Below, piece after piece: positions 10,818 through 23,530 of a stretch of DNA of 64,000 nt. Origin of the DNA: Casuarina equisetifolia (Eukaryota; Streptophyta; Magnoliopsida; Fagales; Casuarinaceae); the NCBI GenBank assembly GCA_028551475.1, contig CM052361.1:9245501-9309500 (forward strand), in the 5' to 3' direction. Under the pieces are notes generated by a model. It was not told where the DNA came from. It did not search any database and was given only the letters and a program-made list of their open reading frames with translations. Each line of letters begins with the position of its first letter. Position 1 is the first letter of the stretch. The position numbers and the translations under genes were made by a program.

Positions 10818-13800
10818 ATGTCCGTTGCATTGTTCAAAGGCGGAGAAACGAAGGAGAAGCCTATGGTGGTGATTTTGGTGGGTGCGCCAGGTAGCGGCAA
10901 GTCTACCTTCTGTGAACAAGTCATGCGCGCCTCCACCAGACGCTGGGTCCGCATCTGCCAGGTCTCTTTCTTTCATGTGTTTGATGAAATGTCAGATGGC
11001 TTACAAGTTCAGAAGCGACGGATTGTTTTTATTTGTATGCGAGTGTGAATTAACCGTTGAGTATCGCCAAGCAATATGCTGTGTAGGAAATAGCTAAAAT
11101 GTGACTTTCAATTGCTAATGCTGGGCGATATAGGGTAAGGCCGTAACCAACCGGGCCCCCAGGCAAATGGTCTATCGCAATTGCTTCTCCACTGAGAGTT
11201 TATCAATGTGGTTGTTATTACTGCTTGTTGTGTCTATAAAGTTTGAAACCCTTTTAGTGAATAGCCTTCCCTCAAGTAGTCCGATGGTCGTTACTACTAT
11301 TTCTGATACTATGCGTATATACCCTGTCGTTCTGATTGCTCAGAATCTTTTTCGTGATAGTCAGCTGGTTTTGTGAATTACTATTGCAGGATACAATTGG
11401 GAATGGTAAATCCGGAACAAAAGCCCAGTGCCTGAAGAGTGCAGCAAGTGCACTGAAGGAAGGAAAAAGTGTGTTTATTGACAGATGCAGCCTGGAACGA
11501 GAGCAGCGAGCAGAATTTGTGAAGCTCGGTGGTCCAGATGTGGAGGTGCACGCTGTTGTGTTGGATCTTCCGGCTAAGCTATGTATATCTCGATCAGTTA
11601 AACGGAGTGCACACGAAGGAAGCTTGCAAGGTGGAAAGGCAGCTGCAGTGGTGAACAGAATGCTACAAAAGAAAGAATTGCCTAAATTGAGTGAAGGATT
11701 TACTCGGATCACACTTTGCCAGAGTGAAAGTGATGTTGAAGCTTCTCTTAATACTTACAGTGTACTTGGTCCTTTGGATGCTCTTCCTAATGGCTATTTT
11801 GGTCAGAAGAATCCAGATGCCAAAATTCAACTTGGTATAATGAAGTTCTTAAAGAAAGCAGAGGTTCCTGCTGCTAATGCATTATCTGATGCAAACAGCA
11901 TTCACAGTTCTTTTTCTCCTCATATTATTAAGGAAAAAGATTCTGGCTCCAAAGAACCAGAAAATGTTTCTTCATTTCCAGAAGATGCGAGGGAGGACAT
12001 AAAGAAAGTTGAAAACCTAGCAGTTTGTTCCGCTGGGAGTCATGTTTCTTCAAATGACCCTCCCACACTGGCATTTCCATCTATTTCGACCTCAGATTTC
12101 CAATTCGACCTTGAGAAGGCCTCTGATATTATCGTTGAGAAAGTTGGTGAATTCATTAATAAGCTTGGCAATGCGAGGCTTGTTTTGGTGGACTTGTCTC
12201 ATAGATCAAAGATTTTGTCTTTGGTCAAGGCAAAAGCTGCTAGAAAAAATATTGACTCCAAGAGGTTTTTTACATTTGTAGGAGATATTACACGACTTTA
12301 TTCAGAAGGAGGTTTACACTGCAACGTAATAGCTAATGCTGCTAACTGGTAAGTTCGTGTCATTCCTTGCATCTACCTTTAGTTCACAAACTTAAGTACA
12401 TGATGCACCCAGAGGCTTGAAGTGGAATGACTGTTATTGTTTGTTCAGAAAGCATTTGTTGGGAAATATAGTTGTTAAGGTTTGGGGAAGGAAAGAGGGT
12501 GGGGGCCTGTGGTGGTGCGCACATTTTAAAGGTTGATCATTTATCTTTAAATATCTACTTTAATCCACTCATATTTGGTGTTAAAATAAATTGCAGTCCA
12601 ATAATCTTATGATTATCCATCCAGTTTGCACGTGAAAAAGTTCAATTGAGTAATTACACTTTTCAGGAGACTGAAACCTGGAGGTGGAGGCGTAAATGCT
12701 GCAATTTTTAATGCTGCTGGTCCAGCCCTTGAGGTTGCAACCAAAGAACATGCCAAATCTCTTCACCCTGGGAGAGTTGTGGTTGTTCCCCTCCCTTCAA
12801 GTTCTCCCTTGTTTAGTAGGGAAGGGATTACCCATGTCATACATGTTCTTGGGCCGAATATGAATCCACAAAGACCAAATTGTTTGGGCAATGACTATAT
12901 TACAGGCTGCAAAGTTCTTCGTGATGCTTACACTTCATTATTTGAAGGTTTTTCATCTCCAGCTGGAAGCCAACAACATTTGGCCAAGGGAAGCAATGAA
13001 AGCCCCGGCTCAAACACTTCCAAGCTAGAAGACCACACCAAGGGTGTACAAATGAAGCATTCTCCAAGTAATGATCAAACGAGTAAGAGAGAGGTTGACC
13101 ATGGCAATGATAGAAGCAAAAAGTGCAAAGGATCTGAGGATGAAATTGGAGTTGATATTCCTGATTCTAAAACTGGAGAATTAGAGAAGGATAGTGGCAA
13201 GATTGACGGAAGCATGAAGAAGACCTGGGGATCATGGGCACAAGCTCTTCACCGTATTGCCATGCACCCTGAGGGGCATAAAGATGTTGTTTTGGAGATA
13301 TCTGATAATGTTGTAGTATTGAACGATCTTTACCCAAAGGTAAACTTAAACCATTAATACTGTTCCCCTTTCTTATGCTGAGCTTAACATATCACAAGCG
13401 CAATCTTTATATTCTTTTGCAGGCCAAAAGGCATCTTTTAGTGCTGGCACGATATGAGGGCCTTGATTGTGTTGCGGATGTGCGCAAAGAACACCTTCAT
13501 TTGTTAAGGACAATGCATGATGTGGGTTTGAGATTGACCGAAAAGTTCTTGCAAGAAGATGCATCACTGATCTTCCGCTTTGGTTATCACTCGGTATGCA
13601 AGTTAGACTTTTTCTTGAAGTTTTCCTCTTTTCTGCTGTTTTTTTATGCCTGTGAACCTTGGCGAAGGTTTGGTGGATTGAGGGAGATTTTGTGCCAAAA
13701 ATATGGTAGGAGAATTTCATGTATTACCACTTCTCCGTTCAAAGAGGAAAGAATAAAATGGTATGCATTTAGTACAAGTGAAGTATTAAAATTATGTTTA

Positions 13801-14315
13801 CTATAACGTGAACTGAATTAGAGAAAATTAGGCACAATTGAAAGAATTGAAGAATGGAAAACCATAAAGATGTCTTTTTGTGCGATGGCATTTAAGCTAT
13901 TCTGTTGGGAGAGGCATGTGGCATTAAATTCGAAATTGACTTCCTTAGAGGACATTTCTGACAGTGTTTCTCTTGGCAGGCCCCATCAATGCGGCAACTT
14001 CACCTGCATGTTATTAGCCAAGACTTTGATTCAAAACATTTGAAGAATAAGAAGCACTGGAACTCATTTAACACTGCTTTCTTTCTGGATTCATTGGATG
14101 TGATTGAGGAAGTCAGTAATCATGGTAAAGCAACACCAAGAGATGATCAAAGCTTGTTATCTATGGAGTTGCGTTGCCATCGATGTAGAAGTGCACACCC
14201 CAACATACCTCGGCTGAAATCACATATCAGCAACTGCAGAGCCCCCTTTCCTGAGGCTTTACTACAAAGTGGCCGTCTTGTGCAAGCACCTAGTAAAACA
14301 GGCATTGGTGGTTAA
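10818..14315 (+). CDS. APTX: Aprataxin-like DNA-repair protein: P-loop kinase, macro and HIT/zinc-finger domains
   Basis: Aprataxins reverse abortive DNA ligation by removing AMP from 5' ends; the plant form (annotated bHLH140 in Arabidopsis) carries extra domains. Five exons join cleanly: 10818-10961, 11390-12348, 12667-13339, 13423-13593 and 13980-14315, all with GT-AG introns, giving 760 residues. Domains in order: a Walker A (GAPGSGKST, about 22-30) of a polynucleotide-kinase-like P-loop; a linker (about 190-270); a macro domain starting at GDIT (346-349) with NAAN and the GGGGV loop (373-377); an acidic/basic insert; then HIT from [16 protein letters not shown] onward. The HIT motif is QLHLHVIS (655-662), keeping the central nucleophilic His657. 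It ends in a C-x2-C...H-x3-C zinc finger (Cys715, Cys718, His731, Cys735). No bHLH domain is visible despite the Arabidopsis name. It is convergent with the PDC gene downstream. Confidence 0.93.
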
Positions 14316-16364
14316 GTGCAAATCGGTCATCTATCATGATGTTTTGTTGTAAATAATGTAAATCATACCAGTTCAATCCATAGATTTTAGCTGGTGAGGC
14401 TTGGCACTGGTAGTGAAATCCTAGTGCAGTGTCTACTGTTTACTTTTTGTGTGCTCCCTTCTTGTAATGACTCTTTTGTTGTGAAATGATTTGATGGATG
14501 TTGAGCTTTTAAGGGGTACAAGGTGCTGTTTTAACTTGATACTTCCTCACTCCTGAAACCAAATTGTGGGTACAAATGTTATTAAATAAGCCATGAAGAT
14601 ACTGAGACAGTTATTATACGTTTTATGCACAATGGCCCCGATAGTTTGCATTTCTCTGACATCTCCCGAACTGTGGAGCAGAACTTTGTCTATATACGAA
14701 AAAGTTACTTTCTCTTTACGTACGAGTTTGAAGGATGCAGTATATTCTCAATATAGTATGGGAAAACTTAGATAAATAAGATACTACTATAATCTATGAT
14801 TTTAGGCGTAACATCTTCTCTGATGTCGCCAATAAAACTTGCAACTTCTTTCGTCTGTCTCTTTTCAAAGCATTTAATGAAGCATGGCAGCAACTTATTT
14901 ATATTATTCTTCTTGTATAAGTTAAAAAACTATGGTCATTCACTTTGCTATGAGAGCCTTGTGTAAAACACTCCATCAAGTTCATCAGTGTAGTCTCAGA
15001 GCAAGGCCCTTAGGCCCTGCGATCAGGGTCTCTCAAATTCATCTTTATATATATTTACATTTTTTTTAATATGGATTATTTTATAAGCTTCTGCTTGTAT
15101 TTTATTTTTATCATCCTTGACCCATGATAATTGCAAGAGGGTGTTAAAATATTTAACATTGATTGCACTTTGATATGGATTTTTCTTTACTCTCTTTGCA
15201 AGTTTGTCCTAAAAACTAGATGATATTTCAGTCAGAAAAACCTCTTAAAATGATAGATACATAGGGGTTTATGGACGACTTAACTACTACAACATTACAG
15301 CTAATTGGATGAGTAGAGATGCTGCTAATGCTTTGGGCTCATCTCCTTGCTGTCTGGGCTACCAACTCTTCCGTTACCGTGTTTATAACTTTCCCATTGC
15401 GAACTTTACCAGAGCATGGTCAGTCGACAAGTTTGACCTGGACAGTCAACTGTTAGTTTGGAAATAAAATAATAGTCAAGAAAAAGTAAAATGGCAATTT
15501 CACTAATTACAATTTTTTTTTCAAATTATCCAAATAAGGTTTTAAAAAGAGAAATCAACTAGAAGATAAGTTTTCTGCGGGTTCTTAGATATGTAAATGC
15601 CTCAAATAAAAACTAAATAAATGTTGGAAGTTCTCTATTGTGGACAAGAGTCAATAGCTTCTCTGAAACATCTTTGCTAAAGAAGCCAATTCAATTGGGC
15701 ATTGGATCCATAAGCATACAAATTCCCCACGCAAAATTAGAAGAAGGCTCCAAAACCACTCCTTTAAAAAAGGTAAAAACCCACTAAGCTTATTGACAGC
15801 CATGATTAGCTCCTATCACTGATCACCAATCCAGGTATGCCATCTAAAAGATGGTGCTAAAACTCTGATTTAACGTTTGACACAGAAATGAAACATTCTA
15901 AGCGACACAAAGTATCAGAAATTTCAAAAGATCTTAAGGTAAGAAAAAATCTCTGCTGGGTAAGGAAACAGAGCCCTGATTTTCTACAACCAAAGCATTG
16001 AAGACCCCTCTAAAGCAAGATGGAAATTTGGACAGGAATGCTTGAAAATTCGATGCGCATTCACAAGTGCCGACGGTTTGGCGGGTCCCCAAACTTGAAA
16101 CCTCAAAAGTAGACTGAAACACAGTATAGTATGCATTCGGTGTCAACATCAGACACACAGAGAGTAAAAGAACGATAGAAGCAAAAGATCTTTAAAATAA
16201 CTCATCATATTCTTTAAAGTGAATATAAGCATACAACCGCTAAACTCCCATTGTAGAATCCACACATTTCAAGAAACAGAACTCCAAAATTCAAATAGCT
16301 CGTGCAGGACTGAAAAAGCTTAATCTGTTTTGAGCTGATAAAACTAAATTCATATGGGAGAAAT
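14316..16364. other. Intergenic, 3' flanks of the aprataxin-like and PDC genes
   Basis: This holds the 3' flanks of two convergent genes. Short open frames (14593-14775 plus, 15934-16158 minus, and the part of 16214-16453 minus beyond the PDC stop) have no recognisable similarity. A compact inverted element (aaggcccttaggccct) lies near 15003, without clear meaning. I see no further gene. Confidence 0.5.
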
Positions 16365-18773
16365 TTATTGAGGGTTGGGAGGGCGACTGTTGGCAGCCGA
16401 GACCCTGGAGCCCCATTCAAGCAGCTCTTTGCTGGTATCGTCCTTGTGAACAATCACCTCGATAAAGCACAAGCTGTCCTTCTTAGCCCCTGTTGCTGTC
16501 TCAATTGCTTCAATTAATTCTTCCTCGCAATAGACCTGAAATTATAGCACGAGCACATGACAATACTGTTAGAGCAGTGGTCTATTGCATTAGCATTTAT
16601 TGATTTAATTATATGCACCATCTCAAACGACTCACTTTGGCTGTCCAGCACTTGCCCTCGCCATTGTGAATTGCATCAATCATCCCAGTATAGTTCCAGT
16701 TCTTGATCACGTTATAAGGCCCATCATGGATTTCAACTTCAATGGTGTAGCCACCATTGTTTATCAGGAAGATGATGGTCTTCTGCCCACATCGAAGCAT
16801 TGTTGATACATCTTGTGCTGTGACCTGTCAGGCAAAATCGTTTCAGTTGATGGCCAAGGCAGTTATCTTATATTGGAGACTAATAAATTATGACTTAAGT
16901 AAGAGAATGCAATCCATGTATGACATTTTAAACAAAACCGATAAACCATCCTGGAATTTTGTTGAATTCTCATGAGAATGCAAAATAGGAACAAGGCAAT
17001 ACCTGGAAACTCCCATCACCAATGCAAGCAATCACTCGCTTCTCTGGCACAGCTTGCGCATACCCTAGAGTAGCACCAACTGACCAACCGATCGATCCAT
17101 ATTGCATCTGGAACTCATACCTGTAACCCAAGTTTTAAAACTTTTAGAAACCCCAACTCAGAAACAAACATAGAACATATATACATTATGCTCTCGTCAC
17201 TTACCCGCAACCAGGTGGCAATTTCAGTTTCTGACAGTTAAACCAAGAGTCCCCTGTCTCAGCAATCACAGCAGTATCCCTAGACAGCAATTTCTGTATG
17301 TGTTGGAACAGAACATTAACCCTCAAAGGTTCCCTTGGTTCAGCTTTCGGAGGATGCCCATCGGGAACGTAGATCCTGTGGTAGTTCTCATAAGCAGTAC
17401 TGTTCTTCGTGAGCCTCTTTGCGAGTAATCTAAGGAAATCCTTCATCAAAACGCACCCAAATGCAGGGCCATTCCCGATCACCACGCGATCGGGCTGCAG
17501 GATGATGGCCTTATCCTTCTTTAGCAGGAGAGAGTACCCAACGGAGCTATAGTCATTGAAAATAGGACCAGCGAACAAATAAGCATCCGCGGACTCCACA
17601 ATCTCGGCGCAGAAGGGAGTGCTCACAGCACCCCAATACGTCCCTATGAAATGAGGATGGTGCTCCGGTACAAGGCCTTTTGCTGACGGCATCACGGCAA
17701 TGGGGTAGCCGCAAGAATCGGCGAGCTCAACAAAGGCTTCGCACGCCTTTGCAACGCGCAGTTTGGGCCCGCCCACCAGAACTGGTTTCACAGCCTTGTT
17801 CAAGAACTCCGCGGCTGCCTCCACTGCAGCCTCTAATCCCATCTGATTACTCAATCTGTGTCCGAATAGAAAACAATAAGATGCCAAAAAGAAGCCCTAG
17901 TAAATCTAACACTACCACAAGATACTATGATTTACGTGGGTCACCGCGAAGCTCAGATCTTACTTGGGAGACAGTGAAAAGGGAACGGGTTCCCGGCTGA
18001 AAGTCGGGTGTGGAATCCCTGGCAAGTTACAGCTGATGCTAATGTACACAGGCTTGCTTTCCTTCAACGCGGTTGAAATTGCTGTGTCGATCATCTCATG
18101 CGCATCTTCCAAATTATTCACCACAGCCTAGATCATAAAATATTTAAAAAGAAAAGTTAACAGATTTGAGTATATCGAACTAGATTTTTACGCAACAATA
18201 AAGCAAAACGAACCCAGGATGCCAAAACCTTTAAAACCCGATTACCTGATAGCAAGTGACGGTCTGAAAGCACCGGAGCTCCTGGCTAAAGTCAGGCAGC
18301 CCGATTGTATGGTGAAGAATTCGGTTTGTCCCGTAGTCATTGGAGTTAGGACCGCCGACTATGCAAATGACCGGCAAGTTCTCACTATACGCACCAGCAA
18401 TCGCGTTAAGGACGCTAAGGCCACCGACGGTGAAAGTCACGACGCACGCCCCGACACCCCGGGAGCGAGCGTAACCGTCAGCGGCATACCCGGCATTAAG
18501 CTCGTTACAGCAACCGACGTTGGTAAGCCCTGGCTCAGCGATCAGATGATCCAGAAGAGTCAGGTTGAAGTCTCCGGGGACGGTGAACACATCACTCACG
18601 CCCACTTGGACTAACCGACGCGCCAGGTGGCGGCCCAGGGTGGCCTCCGGAGAGCTCAAAATAGTAGGGTGGACGGTGCTCGCGATGGTCGCCACGGCGC
18701 CGTTTGTTGGTGGAGAGCCGACGTCACCGCACGCAGGCCTACACGCGTCCACGGCTCCGATCTTGGTATCCAT
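16365..18773 (-). CDS. PDC: Pyruvate decarboxylase, six exons, 606 residues
   Basis: PDC converts pyruvate to acetaldehyde and CO2 with thiamine diphosphate and Mg2+, the first step of ethanolic fermentation in the cytosol, induced by low oxygen in plants. Exons (minus): 18246-18773, 17964-18127, 17205-17855, 17003-17120, 16636-16824 and 16365-16535, all GT-AG and in phase. Visible catalytic features: ThDP-activating Glu91 in [17 protein letters not shown], the His pair 154-155 in [11 protein letters not shown], the ThDP/Mg motif GDGSFQ (482-487) to NN (509-510), and the active-site Glu516 in [12 protein letters not shown]. The C-terminus is RPPNPQ. The length is normal for plant PDC and nothing is disrupted. 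A second PDC in the same orientation lies 13 kb away with identical internal exon lengths, so the two are tandem duplicates. This copy has the longer N-terminus (29 extra residues). Confidence 0.97.
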
Positions 18774-18892
18774 TGACGATGGAATGCAGTAAGCAATTAC
18801 TCAACTTTCTTAGGGTAATTCTAGAACGAGATTTTGGGAAACTTCACTTCCGTTTGTTGGAGAAATGGTGAAGGACGAATCAGGAAATGGGA

Positions 18893-18933
18893 ATTTATAG
18901 GGACGAGCCTTGGATTTTACGGGGGGCGGTTTT
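18893..18933 (-). promoter_or_regulatory. PDC promoter: TATA box and possible anaerobic-response motif
   Basis: On the minus strand TATAAAT (18899-18893) lies 120 bases upstream of the ATG. About 20-40 bases further upstream, AAAACCGCCCCCC (18933-18921) combines an AAACC (GGTTT) box with a GC-rich box. This is the arrangement described for anaerobic-response elements in plant Adh and Pdc promoters. Function is inferred from motif and position. Confidence 0.45.
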
Positions 18934-21900
18934 GGGTTTTACTTAAATCTGTGGTTTTGGAAAAGTGAAGGATGTCTGTGGATTATCGTACAATCGCTGG
19001 GAATCGTCTGGCATGTCCGGTGCGAAATTACGGCGAAATTAACGTTTAAATCGTTCGAAATATTATTTTCTGTCGCTCGACACATAACTTTAAATATATG
19101 AACGCCATTTGCCCTTTGCATGTTTTTAACTGATATAAATCCAAAAACATGTTACATAACTCGTTATTGCAGCGAAGAGAATATTCGAGGTTGTTGTAAA
19201 AGCTTAAACATATGAACAGGTTACAACGACTCCATAAAACAGCCAAGATACCATCTGACACTGTCTGAATTCTTGTTTTGTTATGAATAAATAAATAAAT
19301 AAAGAAATAAAAGTTGTTAATTCTTTTTTTTTTTTTGCTGTTAAAGTTCGAGCAAACATATAGACTTATAACCTTTTATGCTCCTAGGTGTATATTGTTG
19401 TATAAAATCTAGAACACTTAGAACGGTATTAGCATTCCCATGTTGACTAATTTGATGGATACTATTCCTTATTAAAGATTTGAATTTATGGTATGGTATG
19501 GTATGGTATGGTATTAGAGAAGCAATAATCATAATAATAACTAGTGAAGTTAATGATACTTGGAGCCCAAGATAATAATTAATTTGCGAATAGTTGGAAA
19601 TTGACAGCTGGTTAGGAAATTTAAACACATAACATTCCTTGTTTATATCACATCCCAAATTTTCCAAAACAAGAAATTGAAATAAGGCTTAAATATTCTC
19701 ATTATGCTACTAATGTACAATAGTTGAGTGTTTGAAAATTTATTTACATCCAACAATTTTGGGTATGTTATATCATTTTTTAACAAATGTGTAATATTCT
19801 TAAATATAGACTTTAATAATATATTAAAAAATATTTTGAAAATAAAGAATTTTTCTTTCTCACGAACAGAATCTGCTAAATTTATGTGGCCATGGTAACT
19901 GGGTAGGTGGAAAGGAAGGTCGTTTGAAAATTGGGAAATTGTCCGTGGGTGTAGGCCACTTGGACCGAAAAGAAGCGTACACGCCTTTTCCCCTCAGAAA
20001 TAGACGAGGACGACCCATCTTGACTGACCAAAACCATGAGCAAGGTCTTGGACCGTGGAAATCCGCTGAAGGCGCGTCAAAAAATAAAAGAATCCGCCGG
20101 TTTCTGGAAATCCACATGAGTCCCTGGTAAAACGACTTACACGATATAGAATTGCTCCAAAGCACGCATCCGTAAATTGATTTGACGATCGTTCGTTGAA
20201 CCCACTTTTCACAGACAGCCATTGACAACGAGACATGCAATAAAGTTGATTTATTTTGGTGCCCAGGTGAAAATCCTACGCTATTTTTCTTTCTTAAATT
20301 TGATTTTTAAATAAGAGATTAGTACAATATAAATAATATCTAATATATATCTAATTTTAACATACTCCAAGCGTAGAAGGATAATTTTAAAGAACTAAAT
20401 ATAGTAGTGAATAAGTCTTTTACTTGGAATTTAAATTTTGATACTATATAAAATGTCTACTTTTTTAATCTTAAAATTAGTTTGTAAAATAGTGAAATAA
20501 TAATGAATACAACATGTGAATATGTTTGTAACACGAAATTATTGAAAACAATATTTTTATATTAAAAATATATAATCATTTGATAGTATTTAAATAGTTT
20601 TCAATTAATGAATTAGGTACTAGATTTGAATTTTGAGTTTTTTAATATCATATTAAAATTAAGATTAATTTATTACAACTTTTGTTCAACCTCAACCTTT
20701 TAAAATGTATGTGTATGAGAAATATTTATTTCATTTTTTTTTTCAATTTTTTAAGTTTAAAATATGCTTAATTTACAAAGGAATAGTAGAAATTAAAATC
20801 TCAAAATCAAAAAATGACTGTTGAGTAATATTTTATTAATAAAAATGTATTTTTAACTTATTAGTTAGTTTTTGTTGGGTTTAATTTTTTTTTTTTTAAG
20901 AAAAACACATATTAAATTTTAACATTCATACTTTTAACCTTTTATATATATAAAATTCATTCTTTGACTATCCATTTTAATTTTTTTTACTTTAATATAA
21001 TATCAAAACTCATATTCTTTAATATCTCTAATTGGTTTATGCTCTTTTCAATATATGTTTGCGTAAATTATGTCATTAGTAATGAGTACGTTATAGTAAC
21101 AAAATTTACCTTGAATTTTATGTTTCCAATCTAAGAGTTCGATTTTGACCATTGAATTGTTAGTTGAATGCCAAACAAGGGGCGAGCGCCCATAATACCA
21201 AAATTCCAGTCTTGGAATTCCTGAATTACATGATTCGGCGTAAGTGGTGCCTGCCATGTTCCCCCTCTGAAACAGGCTCATTGGGTGTCTTTCGGCGAAA
21301 CCCTAATGGTCTGCATGATGAATTGCTTCTACTCAAAAAGCTGTTTAATTTACACGTTCGGTGGAACATACGATAATTCTTTTTTAATAATTAATTTTAA
21401 AGAGTAAAACGAATTTTTGAGTATGATAGTAAAATAACCCATTATATGGGAAACTAGACTTTCGTCATTAATCCATGTTTGAGATGGAAAGGAGTACTAA
21501 AAATGATGTGTATATCTTCTTGCTTTATTCGCCGATTTAAGAAAGACCAAAATTTCCATCCGCGGGGACCAATTTGAATCCTAGGTTTTGATTGGCGTGG
21601 TACACACGCATGCGAACTCACGAGGGCTCAGTTAGGCGGTGCCCGAGTCAGTACGAAAGCAAAAAGAGACTGTAAATGTCACTGTTAAAGTCGTTCATTA
21701 TTGAGCTTTGAGTCAATTTGGTGTAAAGACATCGCACGACAACCGAAGACGGGAATCCAAGAAACGGCGGCACACACTTTCCCACGTGATCCCAAGAACG
21801 CACCAGATTCCATCGGAGATCTAGACGTCAATCAATATTTTATATGCTCGCGTATTTTTGCTCCGGCAAAGTTGACGTGAGCCTCTTGAGGACTAACTTA

Positions 21901-22001
21901 ACATGGAGAAAGTTAATTTCGAAGAAAAGATATTGACTTATAATTTGGGTACTTCATGATAGATGAGAAAAGAAGTGTTAAGATATATTATTTTAATAAA
22001 A
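18934..22001. other. Intergenic AT-rich DNA with isolated GC-richer islands
   Basis: Beyond the PDC promoter the sequence is mainly AT-rich and non-coding. A GGTAT pentanucleotide repeat lies near 19487-19514. Two richer islands, 19860-20270 and 21160-21890, look more like gene-proximal DNA. The second contains a G-box core (cccacgtgatcc, near 21780) and CAAT-like motifs, but no gene follows: it runs into the 384-bp array. Possible promoter remnants, not proven. Confidence 0.4.
21071..21154 (-). repeat. Short dispersed segment, matched in inverted orientation at 41526-41612
   Basis: Read on the minus strand, this segment (caatggtcaaaatcgaactc, then gattggaaacataaaatt) closely matches 41526-41612 on the plus strand (caatggttaaaatcgaaatc, then gattggagaaataaaatc). 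Both can be read as MVKIE(L/I)LDW(K/R)(H/N)KI. Whether it is a gene fragment or a repeat family is unknown. Confidence 0.6.
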
Positions 22002-23530
22002 ATAAAATTTACAAATAATCTTTAAGGAGAGTAAACAAATTTTCATATGAACTTTTTTTATTTATTAAAGAGTTAAATGGTATTGTGATTGATTGAGAAA
22101 GCAAATAAAATCAAGTGATGTTGCTAAGTTAACAAAAATTAATCCCACACTTTTTGTGTGGGAAGATAATGACAAAAGAAAAATTAGGTGGGGTTGATAA
22201 TGATGAAGATGCCCTTTGAAAAATAATTGGGATTGGACCTTTTATTTATTTGACCTTTTAAAATCTCTTTTTTTTTTATGAATAGTTATAAAATCCTTGA
22301 TAATACCCTATTTATAATTAGATGTTTTTATGTTGGAAGAATGATATAATTGTACAATAATCATATACATTACAAAATTTTTAGATAAAATTTACAGATA
22401 ACCTTTAAGGAGAGTAAACAAATTCTTATTGACCTTTTTTTTTTTCATTAAAGGGTTAAATGGTATGGTGATTGATTAAGAAAGCAAGTAAGACTAAGCG
22501 ATGTTGCTATGTTAACAAAAGTTAATTCCACACTTTTTGTGTGGGAAGATAATGACAAAAGAAAAATTAGGTGGGATTAATAGTGATGAAGATGTCCTTT
22601 GGAAAATGATTGGGATTGGAACTTTTATTTACTCGGCCTTTTAAAATCTCATATTTTTTTTATGAACAGTTATAATATCCTTGATAATACCTTATTCATA
22701 ATAAGATGTTTTTATGTTGGAAGAATGATATAATTGTACAATAATCATATACACTACAAAATTTTTAAATAAAATTTATAGATAATCTTTAAAGAGAGTA
22801 AACAAATTCTTATATGAGCTTTTTTTTTTCATTAAAGGGTTAAATGGTATGGTGATTGACTAAAAAAGCAAGTAAGACCAAGCGATGTTGCTATGTTAAC
22901 AAAAGTTAATTCCACACTTTTTGTGTGGGAAGATAATGACAAAAGAAAAATTAGGTGGGATTGATAGTGATGAAAATGTCTTTTGGAAAATGATTGGGAT
23001 TGGAACTTTTATTTACTTGGCCTTTTAAAATCTCATATTTTCTTGATAAACAATTATAATATCCTTGATAATACTCTATCTATCATAAGATGTTTTTGTG
23101 TTGAAATAATGATATAATTATACAATAATCATATATAAAACAAACTTTTTAGATAAAATTTACAAATAATCTTCAAGGAGAGTAAACAAATTCTCATATG
23201 AGCTTTTTTTATTTATTAAAGAGTTAAATAATATGGTGATTGATTGAGAAAGCAAGTAAAACCAAGTGATGTTGCTAGGTTAATAAAAATTAACCCCACA
23301 CTTTTTGTGTTGGAAGATAAAGACAAAAGAAAAAGTAAGTGGGTTGACAACAATGAAGATGTCTTTTGAAAAATAATTGGTATTGGACCTTTTATTTATT
23401 CCGCCTTTTAAAATCTCAAATTTTTTTGATGAACAATTATAATATCCTTGATGATACTCTATCTATCATAAGATGTTTCTGTATTAAAAGAACGATATAA
23501 TTGTACAACAATCATTTACACAACAAAAAA
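22002..23530. repeat. Tandem array, four copies of a 383-384 bp unit
   Basis: Units start at about 22002, 22385, 22769 and 23153, aligned on ataaaattta(c/t)a(g/a)ataa. Shared blocks include gttaaatggtat-gtgattga, gaagataatgacaaaagaaa, tttaaaatctc and gatataattgtacaataatc. Each unit carries a short hairpin: CCACAC-TTTTT-GTGTGG, extended by one pair in copy 1 and damaged in copy 4 (gtgttgg). No protein-coding frame is conserved. Copies 2 and 3 are the most alike and copy 4 the most diverged. It looks like a local satellite or the internal repeat of a non-autonomous element. Confidence 0.92.

Noticed and set aside
10528-10830. 100-codon minus-strand frame upstream of the aprataxin-like gene
   Set aside because: It lies in the likely leader/promoter of the plus-strand gene, resembles no family, and ends in low-complexity Lys/Gln sequence.
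10818-14315. bHLH transcription factor, as the Arabidopsis homologue is named
   Set aside because: No basic helix-loop-helix region is visible. The domains are P-loop, macro, HIT and zinc finger.
22002-23530. CRISPR-like or regulatory array
   Set aside because: Units are 384 bp and similar along their whole length, with no short repeat/unique spacer pattern; the genome is plant nuclear DNA.
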